Shown one piece after another: positions 62,569-64,000 of a stretch of 64,000 bases of DNA. The position numbers and the translations under genes were made by a program. Under the pieces are notes generated by a model. It had not been told where the DNA came from. It searched no databases and saw only the letters and a program-made list of their open reading frames with translations. Within the stretch, counting starts at the first letter, position 1. The number at the start of each line of letters is the position of its first letter. Origin of the DNA: Sphingorhabdus wooponensis (GTDB taxonomy: Bacteria > Pseudomonadota > Alphaproteobacteria > Sphingomonadales > Sphingomonadaceae); NCBI RefSeq assembly GCF_003933235.1, contig NZ_RWJI01000002.1, forward strand, positions 1 to 64,000, read 5' to 3'.

Positions 62569-63864
62569 ATGGCCACAACAATGTCTTTGATGAACAAGCG
62601 CCGTTTTCTGCCGCTTTTCGTCACCCAGTTTCTTAACGCTTTCAACGATAATTTCTACAAAATGGCGATGGTGATGTTGGTCACCTATGAAATTTATTCG
62701 GACCCTACGCAGGAAGCGAATTTTAACGCAATTGCAGGCGCGCTGTTCATCTTACCATTTTTTCTGTTTTCCGCACTGGCGGGGCAATTGGCCGATACGA
62801 TTGAAAAAACCAAAGTCATCCGCATGGTCAAAACGGCCGAGATATTCATCATGCTATTTGGGGCGGCGGGCATATATCTTCACAATATTCCGGTAATGCT
62901 CGCCGCCTTGTTCGCGATGGGCGTGCATTCGACATTTTTCGGACCCATAAAATATGCCATCCTGCCGCAACATCTGAAAAAAGATGAGGTTCTGGGCGGC
63001 ACTGGCCTTGTGGAGGCTGGAACCTATTTAGCTATTTTGGGTGGTACTATTGCAGGCGGCGTTATCCCCGGTGACATTGCTGGCGTCGGCATCATCATTG
63101 TTGCCATCATTGGACGGGTGACCGCGCAGTCCGTTCCAAATGCCCCACCAGAAAGCGACGCGCCGACCGCCAAAATGGATTGGAACATTTTCCGCAGCAG
63201 TTGGCAGTTAGTGCGCGACACAATGCACATCCCCCATCTCTTCATGGCAATCATGGCCATTAGCTTTTTTTGGGGCATTGGCGCCGTCTTGGGATCGATT
63301 TTCCCGCCTATGGTTAAGAATGCCATTGGCGGCGACAACACGGTCGCAACGCTGTTCACAGCGTTTTTCTCGGTAGGTATCGCCATTGGTTCGATTGCAA
63401 TAAACCGCCTACTCAAGGGAACAGTATCGGCGAAATATGCCCCCGCATCGGTTATTGTGATGGGGCTGTTCGTTCTCGACCTATGGTGGACCGTAAGCCA
63501 TTGGGGTCCGGTCGGTAAAGAGTTGATGAATTGGTATGATTTCCTGATGCTTGGCAAAGGCGAACGGATGATTGTCGACCTGCTGGGCATTTCTATTGCA
63601 GGCGGGATGTTTGTGGTGCCTCTTTATGCGTTTTTGACCACCACCGTTGCGAAATCGCAAACCGCGCGGACCATTGCGGCCAATAACATTGTGAATTCGG
63701 GCGCTATGGTGATTGGCGCGATTATTTACAGCCTTCTGGTAAGCGCTGGCGTTAGCATTGCCGACACTTTGTTCATGATTGCAGCAGCCTGTTTGATATC
63801 CGCTTGGATCGCTTGGCGGCTCCATAAAGCGAGCGACATTGTCGCGCTGCAGGTCACATCATAA
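62569..63864 (+). CDS. MFS transporter, LplT-like (lysophospholipid transporter type)
   Basis: A 431-residue, about twelve-helix MFS protein. The FVTQFLNAFNDNFYKMA start and MGVHSTFFGPIKYAILP near 117-133 match LplT and the transporter half of LplT-PlsC-Aas fusion proteins. Here it ends after the transporter and no acyltransferase follows; the next gene is an SDR. Probable lysophospholipid flippase. Confidence 0.82.
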   Translation: MATTMSLMNKRRFLPLFVTQFLNAFNDNFYKMAMVMLVTYEIYSDPTQEANFNAIAGALFILPFFLFSALAGQLADTIEKTKVIRMVKTAEIFIMLFGAAGIYLHNIPVMLAALFAMGVHSTFFGPIKYAILPQHLKKDEVLGGTGLVEAGTYLAILGGTIAGGVIPGDIAGVGIIIVAIIGRVTAQSVPNAPPESDAPTAKMDWNIFRSSWQLVRDTMHIPHLFMAIMAISFFWGIGAVLGSIFPPMVKNAIGGDNTVATLFTAFFSVGIAIGSIAINRLLKGTVSAKYAPASVIVMGLFVLDLWWTVSHWGPVGKELMNWYDFLMLGKGERMIVDLLGISIAGGMFVVPLYAFLTTTVAKSQTARTIAANNIVNSGAMVIGAIIYSLLVSAGVSIADTLFMIAAACLISAWIAWRLHKASDIVALQVTS

Positions 63865-63901
63865 CATAGGTGAACGCAGCAAAGGGGTGGAGAATCATAG
63901 C

Positions 63902-64000
63902 ATGAAAATCTCAGGCAAAACCGCATTGGTGACGGGCGGAACAGACGGCATTGGTCTGGAAATCGCGCGCCAGTTGACAGCAAAAGGCGCAACCGTGCTT
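63902..64000 (+). CDS. Short-chain dehydrogenase, N-terminal fragment (runs off window)
   Basis: The first 33 codons are visible, beginning MKISGKTALVTGGTDGIGLEIARQ. The TGGTDGIG glycine motif is the SDR cofactor site; the TDGIG form is typical of DltE-like SDRs. It is 37 nt after the LplT-like gene and possibly co-transcribed. Substrate cannot be judged. Confidence 0.82.
   Translation, partial: MKISGKTALVTGGTDGIGLEIARQLTAKGATVL

Noticed and set aside
1-64000. CRISPR arrays, insertion sequences, prophage genes, rRNA operons
   Set aside because: No repeat-spacer pattern, transposase, integrase, phage structural gene or rRNA sequence was recognised in the window.

Overview
The window looks like chromosome of an alphaproteobacterium, most probably a member of the Sphingomonadales. 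This rests on gene content (DUF2794 protein next to a CysE-type acetyltransferase, long-N-terminus PstC/PstA, carotenoid oxygenase, amaB/gcdH pair), on moderate GC content, and on dense operons with overlapping start and stop codons. The genus is not determinable from what I can see. Most of the window is ordinary core genome, apart from a large catabolic region at about 1-32 kb and a small scarred segment at about 38.7-40.3 kb.

Region 1 (1-6.4 kb) is a C1-oxidation operon. The tail of glutathione-dependent formaldehyde dehydrogenase abuts a soluble NAD-dependent molybdenum formate dehydrogenase set (fdsG, fdsB, mobA, fdsA, fdsD, fdhD). Region 2 (6.3-17.2 kb) holds a LysR regulator and a divergent operon of eight genes in which every junction overlaps: a Rieske N-demethylase-type oxygenase, a Cys/Met-family PLP enzyme, an OoxA/OoxB-like flavoprotein pair, and a complete heterotetrameric sarcosine-oxidase module (soxB, soxD, soxA, soxG). 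Its substrate is not obvious, and it is the best candidate here for an undescribed pathway. Region 3 (17.3-32.0 kb) carries a Kup potassium transporter, then on the minus strand a second complete system: dimethylglycine-dehydrogenase-like flavoprotein, GbcA-like Rieske oxygenase, soxB/D/A/G, a BCCT betaine transporter, a LysR regulator and a secreted alpha/beta hydrolase. Together regions 1 and 3 can be read as glycine betaine uptake, three successive demethylations to glycine, and oxidation of the released formaldehyde to formate and CO2. No Rieske reductase component is encoded in the window.

Region 4 (32.2-37.4 kb) has purS-purQ, a small membrane protein, a YhhQ-type queuosine precursor transporter, tRNA-Arg(UCU), a carotenoid oxygenase and an AmaB-type aldehyde dehydrogenase, divergent from glutaryl-CoA dehydrogenase (37.5-38.7 kb). 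Region 5 (38.7-40.3 kb) is scarred DNA: a frameshifted ompW fragment, a secreted SnoaL-like protein and a diverged 120-bp duplicate of the 3' end of gcdH. Region 6 (40.3-48.9 kb) carries a DUF3617-like protein, hslO-argF-argD, a 45-residue membrane protein, glmS, a VapBC-type toxin-antitoxin pair wedged between glmS and glmU, and gph. Region 7 (49.0-57.9 kb) is a complete phosphate regulon, phoR-pstSCAB-phoU-phoB plus a convergent OprP/OprO-like porin, with Pho-box-like repeats before pstS and the porin. Region 8 (58.0-64.0 kb) holds an SDR, a DUF2794 protein, serine acetyltransferase, oxyR, moaE-moaD, pgsA, an LplT-like MFS protein and the start of another SDR.
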